Shown in pieces: positions 9,503 to 19,658 of a stretch of DNA of 64,000 bases. This DNA is from Hymenobacter cellulosilyticus. GTDB lineage: Bacteria; Bacteroidota; Bacteroidia; Cytophagales; Hymenobacteraceae. The stretch lies in assembly GCF_022919215.1 (NCBI RefSeq), contig NZ_CP095046.1:2718501-2782500 (forward strand), in the 5' to 3' direction. Within the stretch, counting starts at the first letter, position 1. Each line of letters opens with the position of its first letter. Under the pieces are notes generated by a model. That model made no database searches, had not been told where the DNA came from, and was given only the letters and a program-made list of their open reading frames with translations. The translations under genes were made by a program, and so were the position numbers.

Positions 9503-10866
9503 ATGCAAAACGATAAGATTGTAGTCGGCCTCGACATTGGTACCACTAAAATTTGCGCCCTGGTAGGGCGCAAAAACGAGTTCGGCAAACTCGAAATCCT
9601 GGGCATGGGTAAGGCCGTGTCGGAAGGAGTGGTGCGCGGTATCGTGTCGAACATCGACAAGACGGTGGATGCTATCCGGAAAGCTATTCGGCAAGCCGAA
9701 GAACAGTCCGGAATCAATATTGGCGTCGTGAATGTGGGCATTGCCGGCCAACACATCAAGAGCCTGCAACATAACGGTAGCATCACCCGCAATTCCGCTG
9801 AAACTGAAATCACCGTAGACGATGTAAATCGTCTCACCAACGATATGTACCGCCTGGTGACCCCGCCCGGCTCCGAAATCATCCACGTAATGCCCAAGAC
9901 TACAAGGTGGACTACGAGGAGGGCATCATGGACCCCGTGGGCATGTCGGGCGTGCGCCTGGAGGGCAACTTTCACATCATCACGGCTCAGAGCACGGCCA
10001 TTAACAACATCAACAAGTGCGTTACCAAGGCCGGTCTGGAAATTGACAACCTGATCCTCGAGCCTCTGGCTTCGAGCATGTCGGTGCTGTCGGAAGAAGA
10101 GAAAGAGGCCGGTGTGGCCCTGATTGACATTGGGGGCGGCACTACCGACCTGGCCATCTTCAAGGACGGCATCATTCGTCACGCCGCAGTTCTGCCCTTC
10201 GGTGGCAACATTGTAACCAGCGACATCAAGCAGGGTTGCGCCGTAATGCAGAACCAGGCCGAGCAGCTCAAGGTGAAATTTGGCAAAGCCATTGCCGAGG
10301 AAGCTTCTGATTATGAAATCGTGAGCATCCCCGGCCTGCGCGACCGGGCTCCTAAGGAAATCAGCCTCAAGAACCTGGCCCACATCATCGAGGCCCGGAT
10401 GGAGGAAATCATCGAACTGGTGTACGCCGAGATTCAGCGCACGGGCCACGGCGACAAGCTGGCGGCCGGCATCGTGCTGACCGGCGGTGGCTCCCAGCTT
10501 CAGAACCTGGTACAGCTCACCGAGTACGTCACAGGCCTGGATACCCGCATTGGTTACCCCAACGAGCATTTGGGTAAAAGCCGGATTGAAGCCGTGAAGT
10601 CGCCGATGTATGCTACCACCGTGGGCCTGGTACTAGCCGGCTACCGCTCAATTGATGAGCGGGTAAGCCGTTCGTACGAGGAAGAGGAGCAGCAATACCG
10701 TCCGGTGCCCGAGGTTCGGGCTGCCGCGCCAGTTGCTCCTCAGCCTGCTCCCGCCCCCCAACCTGCTCCGCCGAAGAAAACCTCGGGAGCTGGCAAGTTC
10801 TTCCAAGACATCATCAGCCGGACCAAAGGCCTGCTGATTGATGATTTCGACGACAAGCAGTACTAA
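9503..10866 (+). CDS. ftsA: Cell division protein FtsA (frameshifted)
   Basis: Actin-like ATPase that tethers FtsZ to the membrane and recruits later division proteins. Visible: the phosphate-1 motif VVGLDIGTTKICALVG at the N-terminus, the 1C domain region (NVGIAGQHIKS), the phosphate-2 motif LIDIGGGTTDLAIF, and the adenosine motif GIVLTGGGSQLQN. A Pro/Ala-rich linker leads to a C-terminal amphipathic helix (FFQDIISRTKGLL) that should bind membrane. The frame breaks at the CCC near 9894-9896. One added C gives HVMPQDYKVDYEEG and a 454-aa protein. It is followed by ftsZ after a spacer with an imperfect inverted repeat. Confidence 0.94.
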
Positions 10867-10867
10867 A

Positions 10868-10970
10868 TCATTTAACATTTAACAATTATCAGTTGACACT
10901 CCACCGGGCAGAATAGCTTGTGGATGCAGAGTAGTTGAGTGATAAATGATAAATGGTAACTGTTAATTGA
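10868..10970 (+). repeat. Imperfect inverted repeats in the ftsA-ftsZ spacer
   Basis: The spacer starts with repeats of CATTTAACATTTAACAATTA and ends with near-complements (GATAAATGATAAATGG, AACTGTTAATTG) just before the ftsZ start. Pairing is imperfect but extends over more than 25 positions. The placement is the same as in the other spacer elements, with the left arm at the stop codon and the right arm close to the next start. A shorter, AT-rich vocabulary separates it from the TGGTGA type upstream. Confidence 0.5.
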
Positions 10971-10982
10971 AGCAGACCACTC

Positions 10983-12475
10983 ATGTATAAATTTGATATT
11001 CCAGCGCAATCCAACTCCATCATCAAGGTGATTGGTGTCGGTGGGGCGGTTCCAATGCCGTGAACCACATGTTCAGCCAAGGCATTAAGGACGTGGAATT
11101 TGTGATTTGCAACACCGACAAACAGGCGCTGCACAGCAGCACCGTTCCCAATAAGCTGCAGATCGGTGTGGACCTGACCGAGGGCCTAGGAGCCGGCGCC
11201 AACCCCGAGCGGGGCAAGCAGGCGGCTATTGAGAGCCGGGAGCAAATCCGGGAGCTGCTCAGCAACGGAACCAAGATGGTGTTTATCACGGCCGGTATGG
11301 GTGGTGGTACGGGCACCGGCGCGGCTCCGGTTATTGCCAAAGTGGCCAAGGAACTGGGCATCCTGACTGTCGGGATAGTGACGGCACCTTTCCTCTTTGA
11401 GGGCAAGAAAAAGCGTCAGCAGGCCGAGCAGGGCATCAAGGAGCTCAGCGACAACTGCGACACGGTTCTGGTGATTCTTAACGATAAGCTGCGCGAAATC
11501 TTCGGCAACCTGCCCATCCGCTCTGCTTTCGCCAAGGCCGATAACGTGCTGAGTACGGCTGCCAAGTCGATTGCCGAAATCATTACCGTAACGAGCGAAG
11601 TCAACGTGGACTTTGAAGACGTGAAAACGGTGATGAAGGACTCGGGCGCCGCCGTAATGGGTAGCAGCATCACCGAGGGCGAGAACCGCGCCCAACGGGC
11701 CGCAGAGGAGGCCCTGGCTTCGCCGCTGCTCAACAACACCGATATTCACGGAGCGCAGAAAATCCTGCTCAGCATCATGTCGGGTGACCAAGCCGAGCTG
11801 GAAATGGATGAGCTGACCGAAATTACGGAGTACATTCAGCACAAAGCCGGACAGGACGCCGAGGTTATCTTTGGTCACGGCATCGACTCGACGCTGGGCC
11901 AGAGCATCCGCGTGACGGTTATTGCCACTGGTTTTGCCCGCGAGGCGCACAACATTACCACCGGCTACGCCGTGGAAAAGCCGGAGCCGGTGTCAGCTCC
12001 CATACCCGATCCGCAGATCAACATCTTCGACCGGGACCGGCAGGAAGCGCCCAGCGCACCGCTTGTGCCTTCCTTTAGTGCCCCGGCTCCCGTAGCGGCT
12101 GCCGTACCAGAGCCACCCAAGGTGACCTTCGACCTGGAAACTTCGCCCTATACGGGCTATGTGCCACCGGTTGCGGCGCCTTCTACCCCGGCTCCCGAGC
12201 CCGTGGTCATTCATCAGCCGGTCCCGGTGCAACAGCCAGTTCGGCCGTCATTGGATGCCCGGGCCGAAGAGCGTCGTCGGCGCCTGGAAGGCTTGAGCAA
12301 TGGCCTGACTAACGATGCCATCAAGGATCAGCTCGAAACTCCGGCGTATCTGCGTCGGCAGGTGAAGCTGGAAAACGTGGTGCCTTCGAATGAGCGAAAT
12401 ATCTCCCGCTTCAACCTGTCGGATGATAACGAGCTGCTGGGCGACAACCGTTTCCTGCACGACAACGTGGACTAA
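10983..12475 (+). CDS. ftsZ: Cell division protein FtsZ (frameshifted near the N-terminus)
   Basis: Tubulin-like GTPase forming the cytokinetic ring. Visible: the nucleotide motif AGMGGGTGTGAAPV near residue 108, the T7 loop NVDFEDVKTVM, and DNVLSTAAKSIAEII. A long Pro/Ala/Val-rich linker (about residues 335-430) follows, then a conserved tail rich in charged residues. The first 20 codons lie in another frame. One G added to the GGGG at 11041-11044 restores VIGVGGGGSNAVNHMF, the glycine loop of FtsZ, and gives 497 aa starting at the ATG at 10983. A strong terminator follows, making ftsZ the last gene of the cluster. Confidence 0.95.
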
Positions 12476-12492
12476 GCAGATCTGCTGCCACC

Positions 12493-12532
12493 AACAAAAA
12501 AGCCCTCCGGTATTCCAGAGGGGCTTTTTTGT
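12493..12532 (+). terminator. Rho-independent terminator after ftsZ
   Basis: Stem of AGCCCCTC type with flanking A6 and T6 runs, so it can act on both strands: after ftsZ (+) and after the small lipoprotein gene (-) that converges on it. Confidence 0.85.
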
Positions 12533-12560
12533 TGACGTATAGTTCGTAATTCAGTGCCGG

Positions 12561-12719
12561 CTACTCGGCTGCTATTGCCGTCGTAGAGGAGTCGGGGGCG
12601 GAAGCATGCGTGGGGTCCGCCGATTCCCGGTCGGGTGACAGAGTCCGGGAGGCCGTGGGGGATGAAGCTGTACAGGCCGAACAAAGGGCCAGCAGCGCAA
12701 TAAGCAATTTGCTTTTCAT
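12561..12719 (-). CDS. Small putative lipoprotein
   Basis: A 52-aa product starting MKSKLLIALLALCSAC, a clear lipoprotein signal with the lipobox Cys at residue 16. The rest is a short Ser/Thr/Asp/Pro-rich tail with no recognisable domain. I chose the internal ATG because it places the signal peptide at the N-terminus. The gene converges on ftsZ and shares the terminator between them. Such short tethered peptides are common but poorly predicted, so a random open frame cannot be excluded. No function is assigned. Confidence 0.5.
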   Translation of the reverse strand: MKSKLLIALLALCSACTASSPTASRTLSPDRESADPTHASAPDSSTTAIAAE

Positions 12720-12896
12720 GGGTTGGAAGAGAATGAATTGCCGGCGTGGCAATACTGATACTGCAGGCAGTACCCGGCGCTAATACGGTTTGGCCGTGAG
12801 GAAGTTCAGGAAAAGGAGCCCTTATAAGAAAGAAATGCTGCTCTGCATCAGCTGGTTAGCCGCAAGCTGCGGCTACTATAAACTCCAGAGCTGAAA

Positions 12897-14043
12897 TCAT
12901 GGCTTAAAGGGGTCCGAGAAACGCTTATCCTGAATAAAAGTGGAGTCGGTGAGCGTTAGCAGAAAGGCAATGACCTGCTTTTTCTGGGTGGCACTCAGGC
13001 TGAGCTGGGTGCCGTTGCGCTTGTTGGTGGCCGTGAGCAGGTTCAAATCCAGGTTGGGGCTGTCCTTGGCCACATGGTCGCTGTAGTGGTCCAGGACCTG
13101 CTCTAGCGTCTTGAAGCGTCCGTCGTGCATGTACGGGGCCGTCAGGGCAATATTGCGCAGGGTGGGGGCCCGCATCTTACCCCGGTCCGACTCCTGGCCA
13201 GTTATGATAAACCGGCCCGCATCCTTGGGCTGAGAATCCAGACCGTTGTTGAAGAAGCTGGCGGCGGCACCGCGGGTGTAGTCAGTGGATGAGAACAGCC
13301 GGTTGCCTTCGTTGTGGCAGTGCATACAATCGGCTCCGGCCACGGGAATGGTGGGGTCGGGGTGGTTGGAAAACAGAACTTTGCCGGCAATTTCCTGGCT
13401 GTTCAATTCCGTTTCGTTCCGCAGATACTTGTCGTACTTGGAATTAGCCGAAATCAGAGTCCGCTCGAATTGAGCCAACGCCTTCAGCACGTTTTCCTCG
13501 GTGATAGTGCGCGAACCAAACGCATTGCGAAACAGCGGAGGATAAAGCTCGGTTTGTTGCAGCTTGCTGACGCCGACCGCCAGACTCTGGTGCAGCTCCA
13601 CAGGATTTTCGATAGGCGTCAGGGCCTGCGTCTCCAGGCTGGTGGCGGCTCCATCCCAGTTGAGCGCCGGCTCCCAGAGGATATTGGCTAGCGACATGGC
13701 CCCGCGGGTATGGGTGGCCCGTCCACCCCAATGCCAGCGCCCGGCCATCCGTAAAGGCCTTGCTCTGCTGGTGGCAGCTCCCGCACGACATTGTGTTGTT
13801 GCGCGAGAGTTTGGGTTCGTAAAACAGCATCCGGCCCAGGGCCACGCCTTCTTCCGTAAGCGGATTCGAGGCCGGAATTTTGACGTCCTGGGGAAACCCT
13901 TTCGGCAATACCAGCTGGTAGGGCGTAGTCACTACCGGCCCTTCGCCTTCGACCTCCGTTTCCGGCTTATTACAGGCCGTTAGCACACCTATAAAGACGC
14001 TCATGGCCAGCAGCCAGCAGCGTAAGCGAGTAGAAGTTAACAC
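12897..14043 (-). CDS. Di-heme cytochrome c peroxidase / MauG-family lipoprotein (frameshifted)
   Basis: Exported di-heme protein of the bacterial cytochrome c peroxidase/MauG superfamily. It begins with a lipoprotein signal ([10 protein letters not shown]). The first heme site CGSCH is near residue 93, followed by [10 protein letters not shown]. The second site CMHCH is in the C-terminal half, with [20 protein letters not shown] near the end, the usual closing motif. The frame changes between about 13690 and 13755, where two bases appear to be lost in short G-runs; repaired length is about 382 aa. It could reduce peroxide or oxidise a partner protein. It is separated from the similar gene at 16558-17610 by the ClC gene. 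The exact substrate is not evident. Confidence 0.82.
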
Positions 14044-14215
14044 CCGAGGTACAGTAGCGTTGAGGAAAAGTCCAAGATATTGATTTCTAGCGTAACACCT
14101 GAGGCTCTTGGAATGGTTTCGGGCAGGTAAATTACCGGCTGAGGTACCTATACCAAGTGGGCTGCAGGGGCTTTATGTACCTTCGCCTCGTTTCACTCAC
14201 TTCGATGTTTGCCGC

Positions 14216-15498
14216 ATGCCCTTTCGGATGTTGACCCGCCTCTGGGCAGAGTACCGCGTGCTGCTGTGGTTCACCGGACGCTGGTTGCTCATTAGTGCGG
14301 CCATTGGGATTCTGGCTGGTACGGCGTCAGCGGGTTTTCTGGTGGCCCTGGACTGGGTAACAGCCTGGCGGGAAGCGCATCCCTGGATAATTGCCGGACT
14401 GCCGGTGGGGGCTTGCTGGTGGGGTTGCTCTACTACTATTGGGGCCGGTCGGTGGAAGCGGGCAACAACCTGCTGCTGGATGAAATTCACGCGCCCCGCG
14501 CCGTGCTGCCTTTGCGCATGGCTCCGCTGGTATTGCTGGGTACCCTGCTAACCCATTTGTTTGGCGGCTCGGCCGGGCGCGAAGGTACCGCGGTGCAAAT
14601 GGGCGGGGCATTGGCCGACCAACTCACGCGCTGGTTCCGCCTGCGCCCCCGCGACCGAACATTGCTGCTCATTGCCGGTATCAGCGCCGGTTTTGCCTCG
14701 GTGTTTGGCACGCCGCTGGCCGGCGCGGTTTTCGGCCTGGAGGTGTTTCTGCTGGGCCGGCTGCGCTATGATGCCATTCTGCCCAGCTTCCTGGCTGCCG
14801 CCTGTGCCGACTGGGTGACCCGGGCCTGGGGCGTGGGTCATACGGCCTACCCACAGCTGCCTACGCCTGAGCACCTATCGTTGCTGGAATTAGGCAGCGC
14901 GGCCGGGGCCGGCCTGGTCTTCGGACTTACGGCCCGGCTGTTTGTGGGCGCTACGCATCTGGTCAGTGGCTTCTGTAAACGGTGGCTGGCGTTTGAGCCG
15001 CTGCGGCCCGTGCTGGGGGGAGCCGTGGTGGCGCTGCTGGTTTGGGCCCTGGGCACTACAGATTATATAGGACTAGGAGTGCCAGTCATCGTGCGGGCCT
15101 TTGCTGAGCCGCTGCCGAGCTATGCCTTTGTCCTGAAGCTGCTGCTGACGGCCCTGACGCTGGGTGCTGGCTTTAAGGGCGGGGAAGTCACGCCCCTGTT
15201 TTTCATCGGGGCAGCTTTGGGCAACGCTTTGTTCCCGGTGCTGCCTTTGCCCATGCCCTTACTAGCGGGCATGGGCTTCGTGGCCGTGTTTGCCGGCGCT
15301 GCTAATACTCCCCTGGCGTGCATTATGATGGGTTTGGAATTATTTGGGCAGCAGGGCGGAATCTACATCGGGCTGGCCTGCGTGGTGAGCTACCTTTTTT
15401 CTGGGCACCGTGGCATTTACGGGGCCCAGATGGTAGGACAGAGCAAGCACGGACTGTGGGCCCGGGACCAGGGCCGGCGTCTGCGCGACCTGCGCTAA
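14216..15498 (+). CDS. ClC-type chloride channel/transporter family protein (frameshifted)
   Basis: Membrane protein of the voltage-gated chloride channel fold, with about ten hydrophobic segments. The conserved GGSAGREGTAVQMG contains the gating Glu position of ClC (GREGP in the classical family; here Thr replaces Pro). AGFASVFGTPLAGAVFGLE and GGEVTPLFFIGAALGN are also typical. The frame breaks in the G-run at 14406-14410. One added G gives LPVGGLLVGLLYYYWGRS and 427 aa from the ATG at 14216. An earlier in-frame start at 14108 would add a non-hydrophobic tail. The TAA stop overlaps the stop of the convergent next gene. The transported ion cannot be told from sequence. Confidence 0.85.
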
Positions 15499-16504
15499 GC
15501 GCCCGGGGGCCGACTTTTGAGCAGGTATTTGGTTTGCTTGAAGCTGTAGCCCAAAGCCACTACCAAGCGGCCGGCACTGGCGGGGTGGTCGGTGGTGGCC
15601 GTGAAAACCGGGAACTGGGCGCTGGTGTTCAGCGAAAAGTTCTGATAGTAAATATCGAGGCCGGGACCCAGCAAAGCGTCGTTCATGGCGTGTTCGTGGG
15701 TAAGCTGCCCGTCCAGCGTTTCGCCCTTGGTCTTTTCGTAGTAGAGCTGAGCCGATGGGTAAACCTGCCACTTCGAGCCCAGGGCAAACCGGTAAAACAG
15801 GTTGGCAAAGCTAGCAGTGCTGGGTGCCAGGCTATTCTGGAAGCTGTTGCGGGTGGAGCGGCGGTAACTGGTGTTCAAACTCAGGCCCACGTTATGAAAG
15901 CTGCCGATGTAGTTCAGATACACAAAGCCGTCGGTGGTGCCGGTACCGGGCTGGTTGAGCATGGAGTAGCGCTGCCCCGCGGATTGGTGCGGCGGTAGTC
16001 GCCGGTGGGTAGCTTGGCCCCCCCGCCCACGATAAGCCGGCTCTGGACGCCCGCCGTTTCGATGGCCCGGATCAGGTGGTAGCCGGCAAAAACGGTGGCG
16101 TCGCCCAGCCCGGCCGTGTTGAGCTGCCGGCCGTTACTCTGGGACGTGTTCATGACGTAGGGCACAAAGGCGTTAATTTCCAGGCGCTGGGCCAGAAAAT
16201 ACTTGCCCCGCAGCTCTAGTACCCGGTAGGCTTCATAATCGGTGGCGTCGCCTTGGTGGCTGTGCTCGTAGCCGTTGTCGTGGTTGGGCTGGCTGGGCAC
16301 AAACGGCTGGACCCCGGCGGGAAAAAACGCGTGGCGCTGCCCTAGCGCCTGGTACCCATTAAAAATCCGGTAGCGGTGCATCAGCGAAACGCCGCTCTGG
16401 TTGTCATAAGGCGTGATGCCCATAAAGCAGCCGCAAATATCGCAGGCGCGGGCCGCCGAACTCATTAGGCCCAGTAGAGCCAGAGTTAGATATATCTGTT
16501 TCAT
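15495..16504 (-). CDS. Outer-membrane beta-barrel-like protein with N-terminal CDxCGC motif (frameshifted)
   Basis: Exported protein: the signal peptide (LALLGLMSSAARA) is followed at once by CDICGCFMG, a tight Cys cluster that could bind a metal. The remainder alternates short aromatic and glycine stretches ending in YSFKQTKYLL, as in transporter-like outer-membrane barrels of Bacteroidota. The frame breaks near 15979-15985. One added G gives TNPRGQRYSMLNQPG and 336 aa. It is the last gene of a probable operon with the MbnH-like peroxidase (54 bp upstream) and the MbnP-like protein, which suggests a role in metal, perhaps copper, handling. That role is inferred from neighbours only. Confidence 0.65.
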
Positions 16505-16557
16505 GAATAGCGAATGGTGAGGCGTAGAGCTGAGGCTAGAAAGCTGCAGCTCGAGCG

Positions 16558-17610
16558 TTAGGGTTTTTCCGACAGCCGCTTGTCGGTCAGAAACTGCTCG
16601 TCCGTCAGGGTTTGCAGAAAAGCCAGCAGGTCCGTTTTTTCCTGGCTGCTCAGCGGGATGCCCAAGGTGGTGCCGGTTTGCAGCTGCGGGTCGATGGTGG
16701 CCGAGGGCTGCACGCCATGGTCGTAATGGTCGAGCACCTGCTCCAGGGTCTGGAAGCGCCCGTCGTGCATATAAGGAGCCGTGCGCGCCACGTTGCGCAA
16801 AGACGGCACCTTGAACTTGCCCCGGTCGGCGGGCAGCTGGGTGATGCGGGCCCGACCCGAGTCGGCAGCAAAGGCCCGGTCCAGCCCGTTGTTGCGGTAG
16901 GAGTTGTCGGTAAACAACTCAGTGCCGTGACAGGGCGTGCACTTCTGGGTCAGCAGCCGCAGCCCCCGCAGTTCCCCGGCCGACATCGTGCCGCCGCTTT
17001 CGTGGCGCGCGTAGTGGTCGTAGCGCGAATTAGCCGAAGTTAGGGCCGCTGTAAATTGCGCCAAGGCTTTGAGCAGCTGGTAAGAGTCGATAGGCTTGGT
17101 ATTGAATACAACGGCAAAGCGTTGCGCGTACGAAGCATCGGCGTTGAGCTTACGGACTACGTTTTCCAGGGTCTCATCCATTTCCACAGCATCGGTCAGC
17201 GGCGCTATGGGCATGGTTTCAAGGTGGTTCGAGCCGCCATCCCAGAGGAAGTTGCGCTGCCAGCGTAGGTTCTGCAGGGCCGGGGCATTGCGCGTACCCA
17301 GCAGCTCATCGATGCCGTGGCTAAGGCCGTGGCCGGCGTGGGAGAAGGCCGCGAACTGCTGATGGCAGCTGCCGCAGGAGATGGTACCGTCGCGGGAAAG
17401 GCGGGGGTCGTAAAACAGGGTACGGCCCAGCTCAAACCCTTGCTTGGTGGGCGGATTCTGGTTTAAGTCGTACACGGGCGCGGGAAAATTAGCCGGCAAT
17501 ACGCTGCCCGGTACCGTTTCGGGGGCCACCTCTGCCTCGGACTGACAGCCCGCCGCAAGCAGTGCCGCCAGCCCCAGGGCCAGCAGCACCGTCGGGATGC
17601 GTTGTCTCAT
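16558..17610 (-). CDS. MbnH/MauG-like di-heme peroxidase lipoprotein
   Basis: Exported 350-aa di-heme protein. It has a lipoprotein signal (GLAALLAAGC), first heme site CGSCH near residue 75, WDGGSNHLETMPIAPLTD, second heme site CTPCH near 220, and the closing [22 protein letters not shown]. The gene starts 9 bp after the stop of the MbnP-like gene, so they are co-transcribed. In characterised MbnP/MbnH pairs the di-heme enzyme oxidises a tryptophan of its partner to kynurenine, which completes the copper site. The pairing here makes that role likely, but MbnH cannot be separated from other MauG-like proteins by eye. Confidence 0.78.
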   Translation of the reverse strand: MRQRIPTVLLALGLAALLAAGCQSEAEVAPETVPGSVLPANFPAPVYDLNQNPPTKQGFELGRTLFYDPRLSRDGTISCGSCHQQFAAFSHAGHGLSHGIDELLGTRNAPALQNLRWQRNFLWDGGSNHLETMPIAPLTDAVEMDETLENVVRKLNADASYAQRFAVVFNTKPIDSYQLLKALAQFTAALTSANSRYDHYARHESGGTMSAGELRGLRLLTQKCTPCHGTELFTDNSYRNNGLDRAFAADSGRARITQLPADRGKFKVPSLRNVARTAPYMHDGRFQTLEQVLDHYDHGVQPSATIDPQLQTGTTLGIPLSSQEKTDLLAFLQTLTDEQFLTDKRLSEKP

Positions 17611-17618
17611 CGGATGCC

Positions 17619-18386
17619 TTAGTTGGCGTGGATGTGGTCGACGCGGAACATGCCGGCTGCATAATTGTTGGCCAGCTTTACGGCCGAGGCTCCCGGCATG
17701 TGGGCCGTGCTAAACGTGGCAAAGCGCACCTCGGTGGGGCCGGTCAGGATTTTCATCACGTCTACCTTCATGTGCATTTCGGGAGCGTGGTCGGTCCGGA
17801 TCAGCAGCGTGGTGCCCGTTGGAAAAGCTGGGGAAACGGTCCGGATGGCGTTATTGGCACCCTCAAATCCGCCGATATGGTACGTAAAAGCCCCATTATC
17901 AGCCTCCGGCGACTTGCCTTCCAGCTTCAGGAAAATATAGCCGGTGTTCCAGCTCCAGAACATGTCGCTCGGTGCCAGGGCGCCCTTCTGAGCGCCAGCA
18001 GTATTCCGGGCCGCGTCTACGCCAATGGTAAAGGTGATACCCGTGTAGTCACCCGTCGGCACATTTTCCAGGGTCAGTACCTTCGAGTCGGGGCGCGTGG
18101 CATCCACCAGATAATAGCTCTCGGGCTGAATATACTCCGAGCCGTCTTCCTTACGCAGGCGAATGTTGGAAATGTAGTAACGTAGGGTGCTTACCGAAAA
18201 ACGGTCGCCGCTCGGGGTCGTGTAATTGGGAGTGGCAGCATTGAGTACTAAGCTGCTATTGCCCACCACATGGTCCATTTCAATGGCGAGCTTACCCACC
18301 TGAGGTTCGGCAGCCGCATCTTTTTTGCAGTTGCTGAAGGAAAAGGACAAAACGGAAAGGGTAAGGAAAAGCTGGAGAAATTTCAT
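17619..18386 (-). CDS. MbnP-like copper-binding family lipoprotein
   Basis: A 255-aa exported protein with a lipoprotein-like signal (FLTLSVLSFSFSNC). Family features are the early LAIEMDHVVG, TLRYYISNIRL, YYLVDATRP, the central SDMFWSWNTGYIFLKLEG and the late MHMKVDVMKIL. MbnP-family proteins carry a conserved Trp in the WSWNTGY region that a partner MbnH can convert to kynurenine. The ATG at 18386 was chosen because it places the signal peptide at the N-terminus; a longer in-frame start adds a non-signal tail. It is the second gene of a four-gene minus-strand group that also holds the di-heme enzyme and an outer-membrane protein. Confidence 0.75.
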   Translation of the reverse strand: MKFLQLFLTLSVLSFSFSNCKKDAAAEPQVGKLAIEMDHVVGNSSLVLNAATPNYTTPSGDRFSVSTLRYYISNIRLRKEDGSEYIQPESYYLVDATRPDSKVLTLENVPTGDYTGITFTIGVDAARNTAGAQKGALAPSDMFWSWNTGYIFLKLEGKSPEADNGAFTYHIGGFEGANNAIRTVSPAFPTGTTLLIRTDHAPEMHMKVDVMKILTGPTEVRFATFSTAHMPGASAVKLANNYAAGMFRVDHIHAN

Positions 18387-18493
18387 CTTCGAAAAAATCA
18401 GGGGTAAAACCAAACGCGCAGCACCAGCCCTCCTCGGACTGAGAAATGGCAAGGCTGCCCGGCCGCACCTAAAGCAGCCGGAACCAGTCGGAA

Positions 18494-18874
18494 TTAAGCC
18501 TGAAAAGACGGGGGATGAAAAATGCTGTGCACCGGCGTAAAGCAATACGGCGCACTAATAGCGCGGCCAAACCGGGCCGGAGCCACACGCAAGGCCGTCG
18601 GGGCCGTAAGCACGGCCCGCACGGGCATTACCGCGTCGTACTTCACTTTCGCAAAGCCGCCCGCGGGCGTTTTGCTGTCGGAAGAATTGGCCTTGCGGAG
18701 CTTTTTGGCCAAGTGGCATTTGCCGTTACACTGCAGCTTGGGCTTGTCTTTATTGACGCAGAACAGCTCCGTTATACGTTCCTTATGCAGCTGGTAATCC
18801 AATACCACCAGCTCCCGACTAAACGTCTGGAACAGAATCAGGGTGGTTAGAAGATAAGCCAGCGTACGTGCCAC
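18494..18874 (-). CDS. Small membrane-anchored protein with CNGKCHL motif
   Basis: A 126-aa protein with one N-terminal hydrophobic segment, a conserved ITELFCVNKDKPKLQCNGKC block with the motif continuing CHLAKKL, then a variable tail ending in His/Pro-rich sequence (TPVHSIFHPP). Proteins with this CVN...CNGKCHL block are familiar small hypotheticals of Bacteroidota, often next to outer-membrane or metal-related genes. Three Cys plus His suggest metal binding. It heads the minus-strand group MbnP-like, MbnH-like and outer-membrane protein, with a TATATTTG box 29 bp upstream. Function unknown. Confidence 0.65.
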   Translation of the reverse strand: MARTLAYLLTTLILFQTFSRELVVLDYQLHKERITELFCVNKDKPKLQCNGKCHLAKKLRKANSSDSKTPAGGFAKVKYDAVMPVRAVLTAPTALRVAPARFGRAISAPYCFTPVHSIFHPPSFQA

Positions 18875-18902
18875 AGGTCAGAGTAGGTACCAGGAGGAAG
18901 GC

Positions 18903-18910
18903 CAAATATA
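18903..18910 (-). promoter_or_regulatory. Candidate -7 promoter box (TATATTTG, minus strand)
   Basis: Exact match to the Bacteroidota -7 consensus TAnnTTTG, 29 bp upstream of the first gene of the MbnP/MbnH group. No clear -33 TTG is seen at the best spacing. Confidence 0.45.
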
Positions 18911-18955
18911 CACGCGGCAAACTAAAAATTGGTTTGGCCGGCCCACGCAAGTGTT

Positions 18956-19483
18956 CTACGACGCCACCAACTGCTCGGCTTGGTCTTTCAACAGCTGCAG
19001 GTAAAGCGAATTATCCAGTTCCCCGTTGCTAAGCAGGTATTGGTCGAGGCTGGGCAAGCGCACCCGGGACGGTAATACCAGGGTCCCAAGGTACATCAGA
19101 ATATCGGTCAGGTGACTCAAGGCCAGTAGTCCGCCCTGGGTCCCGGCGCTTAAGCCCACCAGCGCCGCTTTTTTCCCCCGGATACCGCCGGGGTAGGGCA
19201 GCCCGTCGATAAACGACTTCAGTACGCCGGGAATCGAGCAGTTGTATTCCGGTACGATGAACACCAGCTTATCAGCCGATTCTGCCTGCCGCACGAGTTT
19301 GTTGAAGGCCTCGTGCTTACCCGTATTATCATACAAGGCCGAAATAGTGAAGTCACCGGGTAAGTCGGCCAAGTCCAGAATCTGGTAATCAGCGCCCATT
19401 TCCTCGAGCAGAGCAGCGTAGATGTTGGCAATGCGGCGGGCGCGGGAGGCCGGTCGGTTGGTGCCGGCAATAATAGTAATCAT
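18956..19483 (-). CDS. NADPH-dependent FMN reductase family protein
   Basis: A 175-aa flavodoxin-fold oxidoreductase, cytoplasmic. The N-terminal ITIIAGTNRPASRARRIA is the phosphate-binding loop. VFIVPEYNCSIPGVLKSFID is the conserved flavin/active-site segment of the NADPH:FMN/quinone reductase (chromate reductase-like) family, and the length is normal. The internal ATG at 19483 is preferred to an upstream start because the family begins directly with the beta-strand MITIIAGT. It appears monocistronic. The natural electron acceptor is unknown. Confidence 0.85.
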   Translation of the reverse strand: MITIIAGTNRPASRARRIANIYAALLEEMGADYQILDLADLPGDFTISALYDNTGKHEAFNKLVRQAESADKLVFIVPEYNCSIPGVLKSFIDGLPYPGGIRGKKAALVGLSAGTQGGLLALSHLTDILMYLGTLVLPSRVRLPSLDQYLLSNGELDNSLYLQLLKDQAEQLVAS

Positions 19484-19602
19484 GCAGCGGATAGGAGGGA
19501 AGAAGGCGGGCAAAAGGACCGTCAGACGGCTAAGCTAGTGCAGTAAGCCTCAACTACCGCAGAATGTTGCTCCATTACCCCAGAAAATGGTGGGTAGTAA
19601 AA

Positions 19603-19640
19603 ACAAAAGAGCGAAACGAGGACTCGTTTCGCTCTTTTGT
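19603..19640 (-). terminator. Rho-independent terminator after sdhB
   Basis: Perfect 18-bp stem (ACAAAAGAGCGAAACGAG and its complement) with a 2-nt loop, 18 bp downstream of the sdhB stop. A and T runs flank both sides, so it can act in either direction. Confidence 0.85.
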
Positions 19641-19658
19641 AGCTGAAAAGCCGACTAC

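Noticed and set aside
9427..10569. Long minus-strand open frame opposite ftsA
   Set aside because: Shadow of ftsA; no start context or family motif.
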